Source: Ruminococcus sp. (GTDB lineage Bacteria > Bacillota > Clostridia > Oscillospirales > Ruminococcaceae). Taken from it: a DNA stretch of 64,000 nt. Numbering within the stretch: position 1 is the first letter of the stretch; every line of letters begins with the position of its first letter. Position numbers and translations under genes: made by a program. The DNA is taken from the NCBI GenBank assembly GCA_015066845.1, contig SVNO01000003.1, positions 1 through 64,000 on the forward strand, written 5' to 3'. The notes below the pieces were generated by a model. The model ran no database searches, was not told where the DNA came from, and saw nothing but the letters and a program-made list of their open reading frames with translations. Positions 41,593-50,600 of this stretch are shown here, in pieces.

Positions 41593-43047
41593 TCAATGCA
41601 CATTCGCCGCAAGCGAAATGCCGGAAAATTGTTTTTGCTGGACATGTGTTCCCATATCCGCAGTGACTGTAATGCTGCACGGCTCTGTGGTATTGCAAAA
41701 CGCACTGTCAAGCCACAGGGAGAAGCCATTGTCCCGTACCTCGTCATCGCCCAGAAGTTCCGCTTCGTAGCAGTTGTAGGCAAGGTAGGTGGTGGATGTA
41801 CCGGCGGCATCCGTGAGCGTGACATAATAGCGCGGTGCCTGTTGCGCATCGGAAAACTCCATCGTTCCGTAAAGATGCAGGTATTTTGTACCATCATTGA
41901 CCACATACAGCGTACCCTCGCATTCCCTGTCCGCTGCCGGAACTTCTGCCGCAGTCAGCGCATGGTGCTTGGGTGCTTCCTTTTGCAGCCAGCTGATGTT
42001 GCGCTCCACGATCTCTGCAATCACAAGGTCATACTGCATATTTTCCAGATGATGCATCGGATAGGGACGTGCTCTGGAATATTTCGCCGTGGCGAAATGC
42101 TCCGATAAATAGGGGATGATCGCTTCGCCGAACGAGTCACGGAACATCAGCAGTGCGCCGTTGCCCGTTGGCTGCATCGTGTCAATGTTCAAATCGTCCG
42201 CGTCCTTGTAACGACCGAGATAGCGGTAGGTAAAGGAAATCGGATAGACATGCTGCACGTCGAGTTCCGTTGACTGCGGGAACAGCATCCGCTGCAAATC
42301 CCCCTCCCAGACATTGGATTCCTCAAATGCCAGGTCGGCATAGGTTGTATGCGTAATTCCGGCAGCGTCAAGCAATGCGCGGTAGCCGTAGAGTGCACCG
42401 GTATTGTTCCAATGACTGTCATGCTTGTGGTAGAGCTGCACGTCCGCCGCAGAAGCCGTGAGAGCCTGTGCCATGTCGCAGTAGGGGAGACCTGCGTCCG
42501 CGATTGCCTGTGTCAGGCGCGTGAGATTGTTGTCCACACCGGACGGCTTGTAGTTTGCAGGCATGTACTGTGGATAGACCGTGCTTTTGTTCGGTACAAC
42601 CGTCACCAGAAGGTGGCTGTTCATCTGTGCGGCATAGTCTTGCATCAGCTCCAGATTCCGGCAGATATTGGCAATGCCAAGGTCTGAAACCGTAGGATTT
42701 CCGAGGTAATCCTGTACAGTCGGCGTGTAGTACAGCCAGCCGTCTTTGCCGATGATGACATCCTCCTCCGCAGAGGTGTGCAGCAGCTTGGCTTTTAATG
42801 TGCTGTCGGCAGTGACAAGTGCGGAACGAAATCCAAAATGGTCGGATACATAGGACTGCACCTGACTGCTCCACGCCTCATTGAAACCGCCGTCCTCCTT
42901 GAGCAGCGAGGGAACTGCCGCAAGTTCGCGGTTTTCCGTGTTCTCCTCCTGTGTGTTTACTGCAAAGAGCATTGCACCGGGGAGTGCGCAGATGCAGAAA
43001 AACAAAAGGCAATAGCAAAAAAGTGCGATTTTCTGTAGTTTTTTCAT
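41593..43047 (-). CDS. DHHW/AlgX-like secreted SGNH-type protein
   Basis: A 484-residue protein with an N-terminal signal anchor (about 7-30). The sequence ENTENRELAAVP and the box KHDSHWNNTGALYGYRAL are typical of the DHHW/AlgX-AlgJ group, which partner MBOAT proteins to O-acetylate surface glycans. MFRDSFGEAIIPYLSEHF carries the probable SGNH Ser block, and DSHW the Asp-His pair. It follows the MBOAT gene by 15 bases in the same operon. The likely role is transfer of acetyl groups outside the membrane to a cell-wall or capsule polymer; the target is not known. Confidence 0.85.
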   Translation of the reverse strand: MKKLQKIALFCYCLLFFCICALPGAMLFAVNTQEENTENRELAAVPSLLKEDGGFNEAWSSQVQSYVSDHFGFRSALVTADSTLKAKLLHTSAEEDVIIGKDGWLYYTPTVQDYLGNPTVSDLGIANICRNLELMQDYAAQMNSHLLVTVVPNKSTVYPQYMPANYKPSGVDNNLTRLTQAIADAGLPYCDMAQALTASAADVQLYHKHDSHWNNTGALYGYRALLDAAGITHTTYADLAFEESNVWEGDLQRMLFPQSTELDVQHVYPISFTYRYLGRYKDADDLNIDTMQPTGNGALLMFRDSFGEAIIPYLSEHFATAKYSRARPYPMHHLENMQYDLVIAEIVERNISWLQKEAPKHHALTAAEVPAADRECEGTLYVVNDGTKYLHLYGTMEFSDAQQAPRYYVTLTDAAGTSTTYLAYNCYEAELLGDDEVRDNGFSLWLDSAFCNTTEPCSITVTADMGTHVQQKQFSGISLAANVH

Positions 43048-43062
43048 ATCTCTGCACCTCCC

Positions 43063-44502
43063 TTAGAAATTCAGATAGATGAACGGACTATATGTACCCG
43101 TGGACAGATAGAGCATACACAGCAGAAGCAGAACCATGCTCGTGCAGTAACCGCACACCTGTGCGGCAGTCTGTACCGCCCTGCTGCGTGTCAGCAGCCA
43201 CGCTTCCAGTCCACGCTTGACAGGCATTGACAGGACAATTGCCACGGCGAATGTCACCAGCAGCAGGGGAGTGCAGTGCTGCCAGAACTGGCTCATGGAA
43301 ACGGCAGTCTGTGCAGCGGAAAGTCCACCGCCAATGAACATTGTTCTGAGGAAGTAGAAGCCCTGCGTGAGGGAATCTGCACGGAAAATGGTAAAGCAGC
43401 AAACAACGGCTGCAAGTGTGTAGATATGGCTCAACACACGCAGAATCGGGTGTTTCTTCATTTTGTCAACGGGGATAATGCCGAAGTATTCGAGCATCAG
43501 CAGTGCACCATTGAGCAGTCCCCAGACCACAAAGGTAGCAGCTGCGCCATGCCACAGACCTGTGAAAAAGAACACGATCCACTTGTTGAGGATGGTACGC
43601 GCCTTCCCCTTGCGGTTGCCGCCAAGGGGGATGTAGAGGTATTCCTTGAACCATGTCGAAACGGAAATATGCCATCTTCTCCAGAATTCTGTGATACTTG
43701 CGGAGATGTAGGGGTAGTTGAAATTCTCCTTGAATGTGAAGCCGAACATATGCCCCAGACCGATTGCCATATCACTGTAGCCGGAGAAATCGAAATAAAT
43801 CTGCAAGGTGTAGCAAATCGCGCCCATCCATGCCAGCGGCAGAATCAATTCATCACGTTCCATTGCAAAAATGCTGTCCACGACCACGCTGACAGTATCG
43901 GCAATGAGTACTTTTTTGGAAAGACCGCAGAGAAAACGGCGGATGCCCTGTGCGACTTCCGGCAGGTGCATGGGACGTTCTGTCAGCTGTGCTTCGATGT
44001 CCTTGTACTTGACGATCGGGCCTGCGATCAGCTGCGGAAAGCAGACGATGTAGAGCGTGAGCTTTGCAAGATTTTTCTGTACGGGAATATCCCCCCGATA
44101 CACGTCAATGACGTAGGACATTGCCTGAAAGGTGAAAAAGGAAATGCCGATGGGCAGTGCAATGTGCGGCACAGGAATGTTCACAAGGGGGAGCAGATTG
44201 AGCGTTTCCGCGAAAAATCCGGCATATTTGAATACGCCGAGCATTCCGAGATTGACGACAATGGACGCAATCAGCCCGACGTGCCGCAGCCGTTCCCCCC
44301 TGTCCATGAGCCTGCCGAACAGGTAATTCCAGAGAATGGAAAGGAGCATCAGAAAGACCACGAACGGTTCACCGAACGCATAGAATGCAAGGCTTGCCAG
44401 AATCAGCAGCCCATTGCGCAGGTGGCGATGCGGCAGAATGCAGTATAGCCCGAATACGACCGGCAGGAAAACAAATAAAAATACAGTACTGCTGAAAACC
44501 AT
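43063..44502 (-). CDS. MBOAT family O-acyltransferase (AlgI/DltB-like)
   Basis: A 479-residue multi-pass membrane protein. MBOAT signatures are PIGISFFTFQAMSYVIDVYR, YFDFSGYSDMAIGLGHMFGF, EFWRRWHISVSTWFKEYLYI and the catalytic His in FFTGLWHGAAATFVVWG. It moves acetyl groups from cytoplasmic acetyl-CoA to an outer acceptor such as the DHHW protein. AGGAGG fixes ATG 44502. The combination with a DHHW/AlgX-like gene rather than dlt genes points to glycan O-acetylation rather than D-alanylation. Confidence 0.92.
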   Translation of the reverse strand: MVFSSTVFLFVFLPVVFGLYCILPHRHLRNGLLILASLAFYAFGEPFVVFLMLLSILWNYLFGRLMDRGERLRHVGLIASIVVNLGMLGVFKYAGFFAETLNLLPLVNIPVPHIALPIGISFFTFQAMSYVIDVYRGDIPVQKNLAKLTLYIVCFPQLIAGPIVKYKDIEAQLTERPMHLPEVAQGIRRFLCGLSKKVLIADTVSVVVDSIFAMERDELILPLAWMGAICYTLQIYFDFSGYSDMAIGLGHMFGFTFKENFNYPYISASITEFWRRWHISVSTWFKEYLYIPLGGNRKGKARTILNKWIVFFFTGLWHGAAATFVVWGLLNGALLMLEYFGIIPVDKMKKHPILRVLSHIYTLAAVVCCFTIFRADSLTQGFYFLRTMFIGGGLSAAQTAVSMSQFWQHCTPLLLVTFAVAIVLSMPVKRGLEAWLLTRSRAVQTAAQVCGYCTSMVLLLLCMLYLSTGTYSPFIYLNF

Positions 44503-44562
44503 AGAATTCCTCCTGAGGAATGCAAAGCGGAGGCACTTCATAGTCCGCTATCATCCCGAAAA

Positions 44563-44590
44563 GCCCCTCCCCCAACGGGGAGGGGCAGGA
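44563..44590 (-). terminator. Terminator after the Thr-rich lipoprotein gene
   Basis: Minus-strand reading: GCCCCTCCCC, loop, then GGGGAGGGGC and CTTTTC. The stem is nearly the same as the third hairpin of the 41400-41562 element, so it may be a relic of that repeat reused as a terminator. Confidence 0.6.
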
Positions 44591-44621
44591 TGGACGGACT
44601 GTGCAGAGTCACAGCTCCACT

Positions 44622-45413
44622 TTACAGATTATAATTGTAGCTGATGCAGACAACCTTGTCACCGGAAATGGTGAAGCGCAGGTTGGAATTGCCGCTGGTG
44701 TAGACATAATCAGGGCCTTCCACCGTGTACCCTGTGCCATAGGCATTTTCCACATCTGCAAGGCTCGCGCCAATGCCGATGCCCTTGGAGGTGGTCAGGC
44801 TGCCGCCGGTAATGTCAATGCCGTAGGTCAGCTGTGTGCCGTTGCTGTCCCAGATGTACAGGGTGTAGTCGGTGTAATAATAGTTCACATCGTTGCCGTT
44901 CCCGTAACAGCTCGGCGCGGATTCCACGCTGTCCGCCGGAACTGCCGCAACAAATCCGGCAGCGTCCTGTCCGACAGTCAGGGAGCTGCCGCCTGCCGTG
45001 AACACAAGGTCAGCCTCAGTAAAGCTTGCTGGCGGCTGTGTCGGTTCTGTTGTTGGCGGTTCGGTCGGCTGTGCATCTTCAGACGGCTCTGTCGGAGCTT
45101 CCGTGGCTTCTTCCGTTGTCGGAGCTTCCGTTTCCGTGGCTGCGGACGATTCTGTAGTATCGGTCGTTTCCGTCGTTTCCGTTGTTTCTGTTGTTTCCGT
45201 TTCTTCTGTGGCAGCCGTCACCTGTGTGGTAGCTGCCGCCTTGGTGGTTGCTTTTTCCGTGGTGGTTGTGGATTCCGTTTCCGTTGCAGGTGCAGTGGTC
45301 GTGGTCTGCTCCGGTGTGGAAGTCACTTCTTCGGTCTGACTGCCGCAGCCAGCAAGGGCAGCGGACATGGCAAGTGTGCACAAAAGGCACAGAAATACGT
45401 TCTTTTTCATCAT
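44622..45413 (-). CDS. Thr/Glu-rich lipoprotein, function unknown
   Basis: A 263-residue lipoprotein. A type II signal peptide ends LAGC with Cys23. Then comes a spacer of about 105 residues almost only of Thr, Glu, Ala, Pro (TTETTETTETTDTTE), as in cell-wall-spanning or O-glycosylated stalks, and a compact C-terminal domain (about 135-263) with many Gly/Tyr and only one visible Cys. I do not recognise that domain. AAGGA lies nine bases before ATG 45413. The stop of the upstream dockerin protein is 11 bases away, so they are co-transcribed. Confidence 0.8.
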   Translation of the reverse strand: MMKKNVFLCLLCTLAMSAALAGCGSQTEEVTSTPEQTTTTAPATETESTTTTEKATTKAAATTQVTAATEETETTETTETTETTDTTESSAATETEAPTTEEATEAPTEPSEDAQPTEPPTTEPTQPPASFTEADLVFTAGGSSLTVGQDAAGFVAAVPADSVESAPSCYGNGNDVNYYYTDYTLYIWDSNGTQLTYGIDITGGSLTTSKGIGIGASLADVENAYGTGYTVEGPDYVYTSGNSNLRFTISGDKVVCISYNYNL

Positions 45414-45424
45414 AATACACATCC

Positions 45425-47290
45425 TTATTTGTATTCAGGGATAAGATAGCCGAGCACGATATAATCTCCGGCAGAAATCATCGCATTCCAGCCATAGGCT
45501 TTGTAACCGTTGGTACAGTCATAATTCACCCATGTACCATTGACAAGCACCTGATTCCAGTAATGGTCGCCCGTGCCGTGGGTTGCATGGACAACGCGGC
45601 AGGTGTAGCCTGCCTCACGCAGGAGGAAATCCATCTTCGCTGCCTCATAATAGCATACCACATAATAATGGTCCATGGAATAGGAAACGAAATGCGTCCA
45701 GCCGATTTCCTCGATCTGTTCAAGCGTCTTGGTCGATTCGATCTTCTTGTAACGGTTGGTCGAACGAACATAGTTGTAAATATCCTTGATGCCAGAACCG
45801 TTCTGCTTGAGAATGTCATGTGCTCTTGCTGTAATATCTGCCAATTCCTGTGACATGGCAACGCCATCTGCATCAATGACATAGCCATCCACAGTCTGGT
45901 TTGTCACCATGATACCGTCCTCGCCGAAGTAACGCCGCACATTGTCGATCGTCTGCCAGCCAACAGCCATCAATCCGTCCTCATTGAAGCAATAGGTTTT
46001 TTCTTCAATGACCTGCCATCCGGTCAGCAGTACGCCCTCCGGTGTAAAATACCGCGTGCCATCGGACATTTTGACAAAGCCCCTGTACATCAGACCATTG
46101 GCGTTGAAATGGTAACGCTTTCCGTCAAGCGTCAGCCAGCCCGAATGCATCACGCCATTCTCATCAAAGTAACGCGTTCCGTCCTGCATGACCTGCCAGC
46201 CGGTGAGGAAGATACCGTCCTTATCAAAATAATAGCGGCTGCCGTCAATCGTCTGCCATTCCTGCGCTCTCGCGCCGGTTTCCGTGAAATAGTAATCCTG
46301 CCCGTCAATGGTCAGCCATTGTGCACATACCGTGCAGCCCGTTTCATCAAAACAGTAGGTATTTCCGCCAATCTGCGCGGTTTCATCCGACAGCATCACA
46401 TTGTCCTCGTTGTAGTAACGCGTTCCGTCCTCAAGCTTCAGCCATCCGGTCAGCAGGGTGTAATTTTCCTGTGCGTAGTACTGCAAGCCATCTTCATCCG
46501 TAACCTGTCCGCGCTGCAAAATGCCGTTTTCATCGGCAAAATATGCCGCATATCCAAGCGGCTTAACCGGCAGATTCGAGCCGATTGCCGCTGCATACTG
46601 CAAAATGATTGCCGCATCCGCCGCGTCAATGACGGAATCCGCGTTGACATCCGCGTGACGGCGGACAATTTCCACCGAGGAAAGCAGGGGATTACCTGCG
46701 GAAAGTACTTCTTCGGCGGTCTGTGTTCCCGAACCTGCAATTGCGGCAGCAATGAGAAGGCTTGCTGCATCCGTACTGCTCACAGCGTCATCACCCTCAA
46801 TATCGCCCACGATCCCATCCGGTACAATGTCGAATTTCCCGTACTGTTTTTCTCCGTTATCATAATAGGAATGTGTACCGTCCGGATTTTCCATAATGCC
46901 ATTCTGCGGCACGGTCGTGTCTGTGTCCTCCTCCGGCTCATCCTCCGTAGGTTCTGTTGCATCCTGCGGCGCATCCTCTGTAGGTTCTGTTGCATCCTGC
47001 GGCGCATCCTCTGTAGGTTCTGTTGCATCCTCCGGCGCATCCTCCGTAGGTTCTGTTGCATCCTGCGGCACATCCTCCGTAGGTTCTGTTGCATCCTCCG
47101 TAGGCTCTGTTTTCTCCTCCGGCTGTGTTGCATCCGGTGCAGTTGGTTCTGCCGTATCCGCCAGGCTTTGCACAAGCAATGCATCATCCGCAGCCAATGC
47201 ATTGGCAGAAGCTCCGATGACCTGCAAGCAAGTGCAAAGGAGCATACCAGCGGTAAGGGAACTGAGCATTTTCAATTCATTCCGTTTCAT
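45425..47290 (-). CDS. Secreted dockerin / cell-wall-repeat / transglutaminase-like protein
   Basis: A 621-residue secreted protein with several parts: a signal peptide (about 1-34, cleaved after ANA or ALA); an acidic tandem linker of 11-residue units (ATEPTEDAPQD, about 50-115); and a type-I dockerin-like pair (GDIEGDDAVSSTDAASLL and ADVNADSVIDAADAAIIL, about 150-230). About nine cell-wall/glucan-binding-type repeats follow (GW..ID..RYYFDENG pattern, about 245-480), then a C-terminal transglutaminase core with Cys546 (VVCYYEAAKM), His576 (DHYWNQV) and Asp591 (WVNYDC). The combination suggests a surface cross-linking or peptidase enzyme that can dock into a cohesin scaffold. Start 47290 follows GAGGG. 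Confidence 0.85.
   Translation of the reverse strand: MKRNELKMLSSLTAGMLLCTCLQVIGASANALAADDALLVQSLADTAEPTAPDATQPEEKTEPTEDATEPTEDVPQDATEPTEDAPEDATEPTEDAPQDATEPTEDAPQDATEPTEDEPEEDTDTTVPQNGIMENPDGTHSYYDNGEKQYGKFDIVPDGIVGDIEGDDAVSSTDAASLLIAAAIAGSGTQTAEEVLSAGNPLLSSVEIVRRHADVNADSVIDAADAAIILQYAAAIGSNLPVKPLGYAAYFADENGILQRGQVTDEDGLQYYAQENYTLLTGWLKLEDGTRYYNEDNVMLSDETAQIGGNTYCFDETGCTVCAQWLTIDGQDYYFTETGARAQEWQTIDGSRYYFDKDGIFLTGWQVMQDGTRYFDENGVMHSGWLTLDGKRYHFNANGLMYRGFVKMSDGTRYFTPEGVLLTGWQVIEEKTYCFNEDGLMAVGWQTIDNVRRYFGEDGIMVTNQTVDGYVIDADGVAMSQELADITARAHDILKQNGSGIKDIYNYVRSTNRYKKIESTKTLEQIEEIGWTHFVSYSMDHYYVVCYYEAAKMDFLLREAGYTCRVVHATHGTGDHYWNQVLVNGTWVNYDCTNGYKAYGWNAMISAGDYIVLGYLIPEYK
46941..47105. repeat. 33-bp coding minisatellite
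   Basis: About five units of TCCTCCGTAGGTTCTGTTGC plus 13 bases, starting at 46941, 46974, 47007, 47040 and 47073. They encode the 11-residue TEPTEDAPQDA-type linker and differ at few positions, so copy number may vary between strains. Confidence 0.85.
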
Positions 47291-47453
47291 TGATAGCACC
47301 CTCTTTTCTGAAAATTCCGGCAGCTGCAAAAGGTCTGCATCCTGCCGCGCGTCCATACATGGAGAGTAGGGAAGTGCTGTTTCAGAAACAGCGATTTTTG
47401 CGAAAATGCGCAAAATTCTGCCCATTTTGCATGATGAACACGGTGATACTATC

Positions 47454-47482
47454 ATTATACACTATTTGACAGCAAAAGTCAA
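47454..47482 (-). promoter_or_regulatory. Promoter of the dockerin/transglutaminase-lipoprotein operon
   Basis: Minus strand TTGACT (47477-47482), 17 bases, TATAAT (47454-47459). The 47291-47661 gap holds this promoter, a leader of about 155 bases and the terminator of the next gene. Confidence 0.75.
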
Positions 47483-47589
47483 TATTTCTTTTTTTTGAGG
47501 AAACAATTCCCTCCTCTGAAAGTGATTTCTTTCTCTCCGTCCGATGCTCCTCATCAATCCTTTGTTTCCAATCTGCGCAAAGCTTTCCA

Positions 47590-47631
47590 AATAAGAAACA
47601 CCCCCGAAACGCTTTGTGCATTTCGGGGGTG
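47590..47631 (-). terminator. Terminator of the first LRR-peptidase-dockerin gene
   Basis: CACCCCCGAAA (47599-47609) pairs with TTTCGGGGGTG (47621-47631). On the minus strand TTTCTTATTT follows. Confidence 0.85.
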
Positions 47632-47661
47632 AGTTTTGGTTTTGTAGGCTATGAAAGGTGA

Positions 47662-50600
47662 TTATTTTTTGAGAATCATCTTCATGAGAACAGCCAGGTC
47701 GAATGCGTCAATTCTGCCGTCGATACAGAAGTCAGCATTCTTGGGTGCTTCTGTTGCAGTAGTGGACTTGAGATACTTCTGCAGTGCAATGACATCAAGA
47801 ACAGTCAGTTCATTGTCGCCATTGAGGTCACCGTATGTTTCCTCATCCACAGAACCATTCACTGTCGGTGCAAAGCAGCCGGGTGTTTTCAGGTTCGGAG
47901 TGTTGGGGAGAATCGGAGCTGCGAGATTCTCGCACTTATCAAATACATTGTCGCCAGCAGTGGTCAGGCTGCAGCTGCCATCCTTGCCTGCGATGCGGAA
48001 TACCTTGAGACTTGTGCAACCGGAGAATGCATAGTTTTCAATGGTTTCTACAGAGGAAGGAAGTGTGATAGCTACAAGCTTATCACATCCAGCGAATGCA
48101 CTGTTTTTAATCGTCTTAAGCTGGGAATTCGGTGCAAAGGTGATGGAAGTCAGGTTGCAGCCAGAACCAAATGCATAGCCTTCGATGGATGTAACAGTTG
48201 CCGGAATGACAACGGACTTCATCATGCCATACATGTTTTTGCGTGCACCTTTGCATTCTGTGTTCATCTGTACAACCGTGTAAACTGTGCCATCCTCTGC
48301 CTTTACAGTTTCCGGAATGACATAGCTTGTAACATTCTTGTCAAATACACCTGTGAATGCAACGGTCTTATCCTCCTTGCTCAGGATGGTGTACATGCCA
48401 TTGTCTACGATAAAGTCATTGCTGCCAACATTGCTCTTGTACTGATACTCGATGGTAACATTTTTGTTCAGGATATGGCCATCAGTTGTGGTACAATTCA
48501 TGAATTCTACCAGTGCAGCTTCATCTCTTTCATCCAGTACACGGTCGCCGTTGATATCGAATTCCTTGTCGCTGTAATTTGCAGGTATTGTACCGTTTAC
48601 GAGGAACGTGCTCTTGAAGAAGTCGTAATCATCGCTGTCGATTCTGCCGTCCAGGTCAAAGTCACCCTGCAGTACAGGACGCTCAACAAAGACTGCATTT
48701 TCTCTCAGGAAGTCAGCCGTTACCTTTACGTCACCGTCAGTTGTTACGGAGTTGTCAGCCAGTACCTTGTACTTGTAAACGGTATCTGTCCAACGAATCT
48801 GGCAGCTGTTCATATCGCCGTTGCACTCTGCAACTGTAATATCGTCACCATTGATGGATGCAATGAACAGGCTGTGACCTGCTGTCGGAGCATTCGGGTC
48901 GGATTCCAGCTCAGAACCATCGGAATACAGACGAATCTGGTCGCCAACCTGCGGTACATATTCCTCAGGCTTGGAATCAGCGGTACGGGTAATCATACCA
49001 TCTTCAATGTAGTAGCGTACAAAGGACTCTGTGCCCCAGATGTCCTCTGCAACCTTTCTTGCAAAACCGCAGCACTGCGGCAGGGACTTGATGGTGCAGT
49101 TGAAATCACCCTTCTTGTCAACGCTGTGTGAGCAGTCATAGTAGCTGTGCCATTTTCTTCCTTCATCAATGGATGCGCTTGTCATAGACAGCTTATGGTC
49201 AAGAGAGAGGCAGTATTCCTTCTTGTTCTTGGAGTGGTCGCAGGGAACAGAAGTTGTGCTGTCCTCAGAACCGTTTGCTTCCATTGCATTCCAGTATTCG
49301 CCATCGGGGAACTTGCTCATTTCAGCAGCAATGCGGTCTTCCCATTCAGAAAGAACAGTGGTGTACTTCACAGCTCTACGCTCATCGCTTACATACTGCA
49401 TTGCCAGTTCCTGCAGATAGGTCGGTGTCTTTGTACCAATAACGAATTCATTGTACAGTGCGGTGTCTGTGCTGTTGAATACGCCATCAAAGTTCATATC
49501 ATTTTCAACAGTGTACATGTACTTGGAGGTATCATTACCGAGGAACTGTACATACTGGGGCTGTTTATCAATACGCTGTACCTTGATACGATCCGTCCAG
49601 CCCTTGATGGTCTGGCTTGTGGAAAGACCTTCACCAGCCAGTACTCTCTGTGTGGGTGTCAGGAACTCGCCATCTCTGAAATAACCGCCCAGCAGTTTTC
49701 TGTCCTCAATACCGAGTACGCCATCCATATTGAGGTCACCGAGATAATAGGACGGGCTGCCACTCATCAGGTTGTAGACATCCTTATCCACTGTGTCACA
49801 CCAACCAATGGTGTAAGCAGTCAGATCACTGATATCCGTACCACCGCCTATCATCAGCTCGGTAGTATCCTCATAGTATGCATTGCAGTACATTTTGAAG
49901 GTGTGGGAATTGCTGTAAATTTCAGTTTCTTTACCGGATTCATTCAGACCATCGTCGTAGTAATCCTTTGCACCATACAGATGTGCGATCTCATGCATGA
50001 GTGTATTGGATCTGTTGTTGTAAACAATTGTATACTCATTTGCATTATTATGGAATTCTGTTTCAGGATTGGATACGATAGCATAGCTTCTGCCGACAGG
50101 AGCATTGAGGTGGAACAGAACCATAACGCCATCTGCATCATACTGTTCCATCAGCTTCTCTGCATAGGGAGACATTTCTGCATCAGCTGCCTTCATCAAG
50201 TCAATTTCGCCATTGGATGCGTTCTTGATCTGCTCCATTACATTGGCAGCGTTACTGCCGGTTCCATCAGGAGATGCGCCCTGATTGTCATCAGCAGTGG
50301 GCATGATGGATATTCTCTTGCCGTTAATGAGGTTCTTATAAGGTTCAACACCCTGGAACAGGATTTCATGCACATCGTCATTCCATGCATTGTATGTGAA
50401 ATAAATGTTCAGGGAGGGATCCGTTACAAATTCCAGATCTGTCACATTGTACTTCTCAGCATTTTCTTCAAAGTTTTTGAGGGACTTTTGGATGCTGCTC
50501 AGACGCTGTGCCATCATATCGGAATAAACGTACTTGCCATGGAAGTCTCCGGTTGTCGGAATAACGTTTGTTTCACCGTTTTTCTTGAAATAGTTGATAT

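Noticed and set aside
44998-45339. Val/Ser-rich plus-strand frame
   Set aside because: Antisense of the Thr/Glu-rich stalk of the lipoprotein; simple repeats give open frames on both strands.
46941-47105. Possible CRISPR array
   Set aside because: The 33-bp units are directly adjacent without unique spacers and keep the reading frame of a protein linker.
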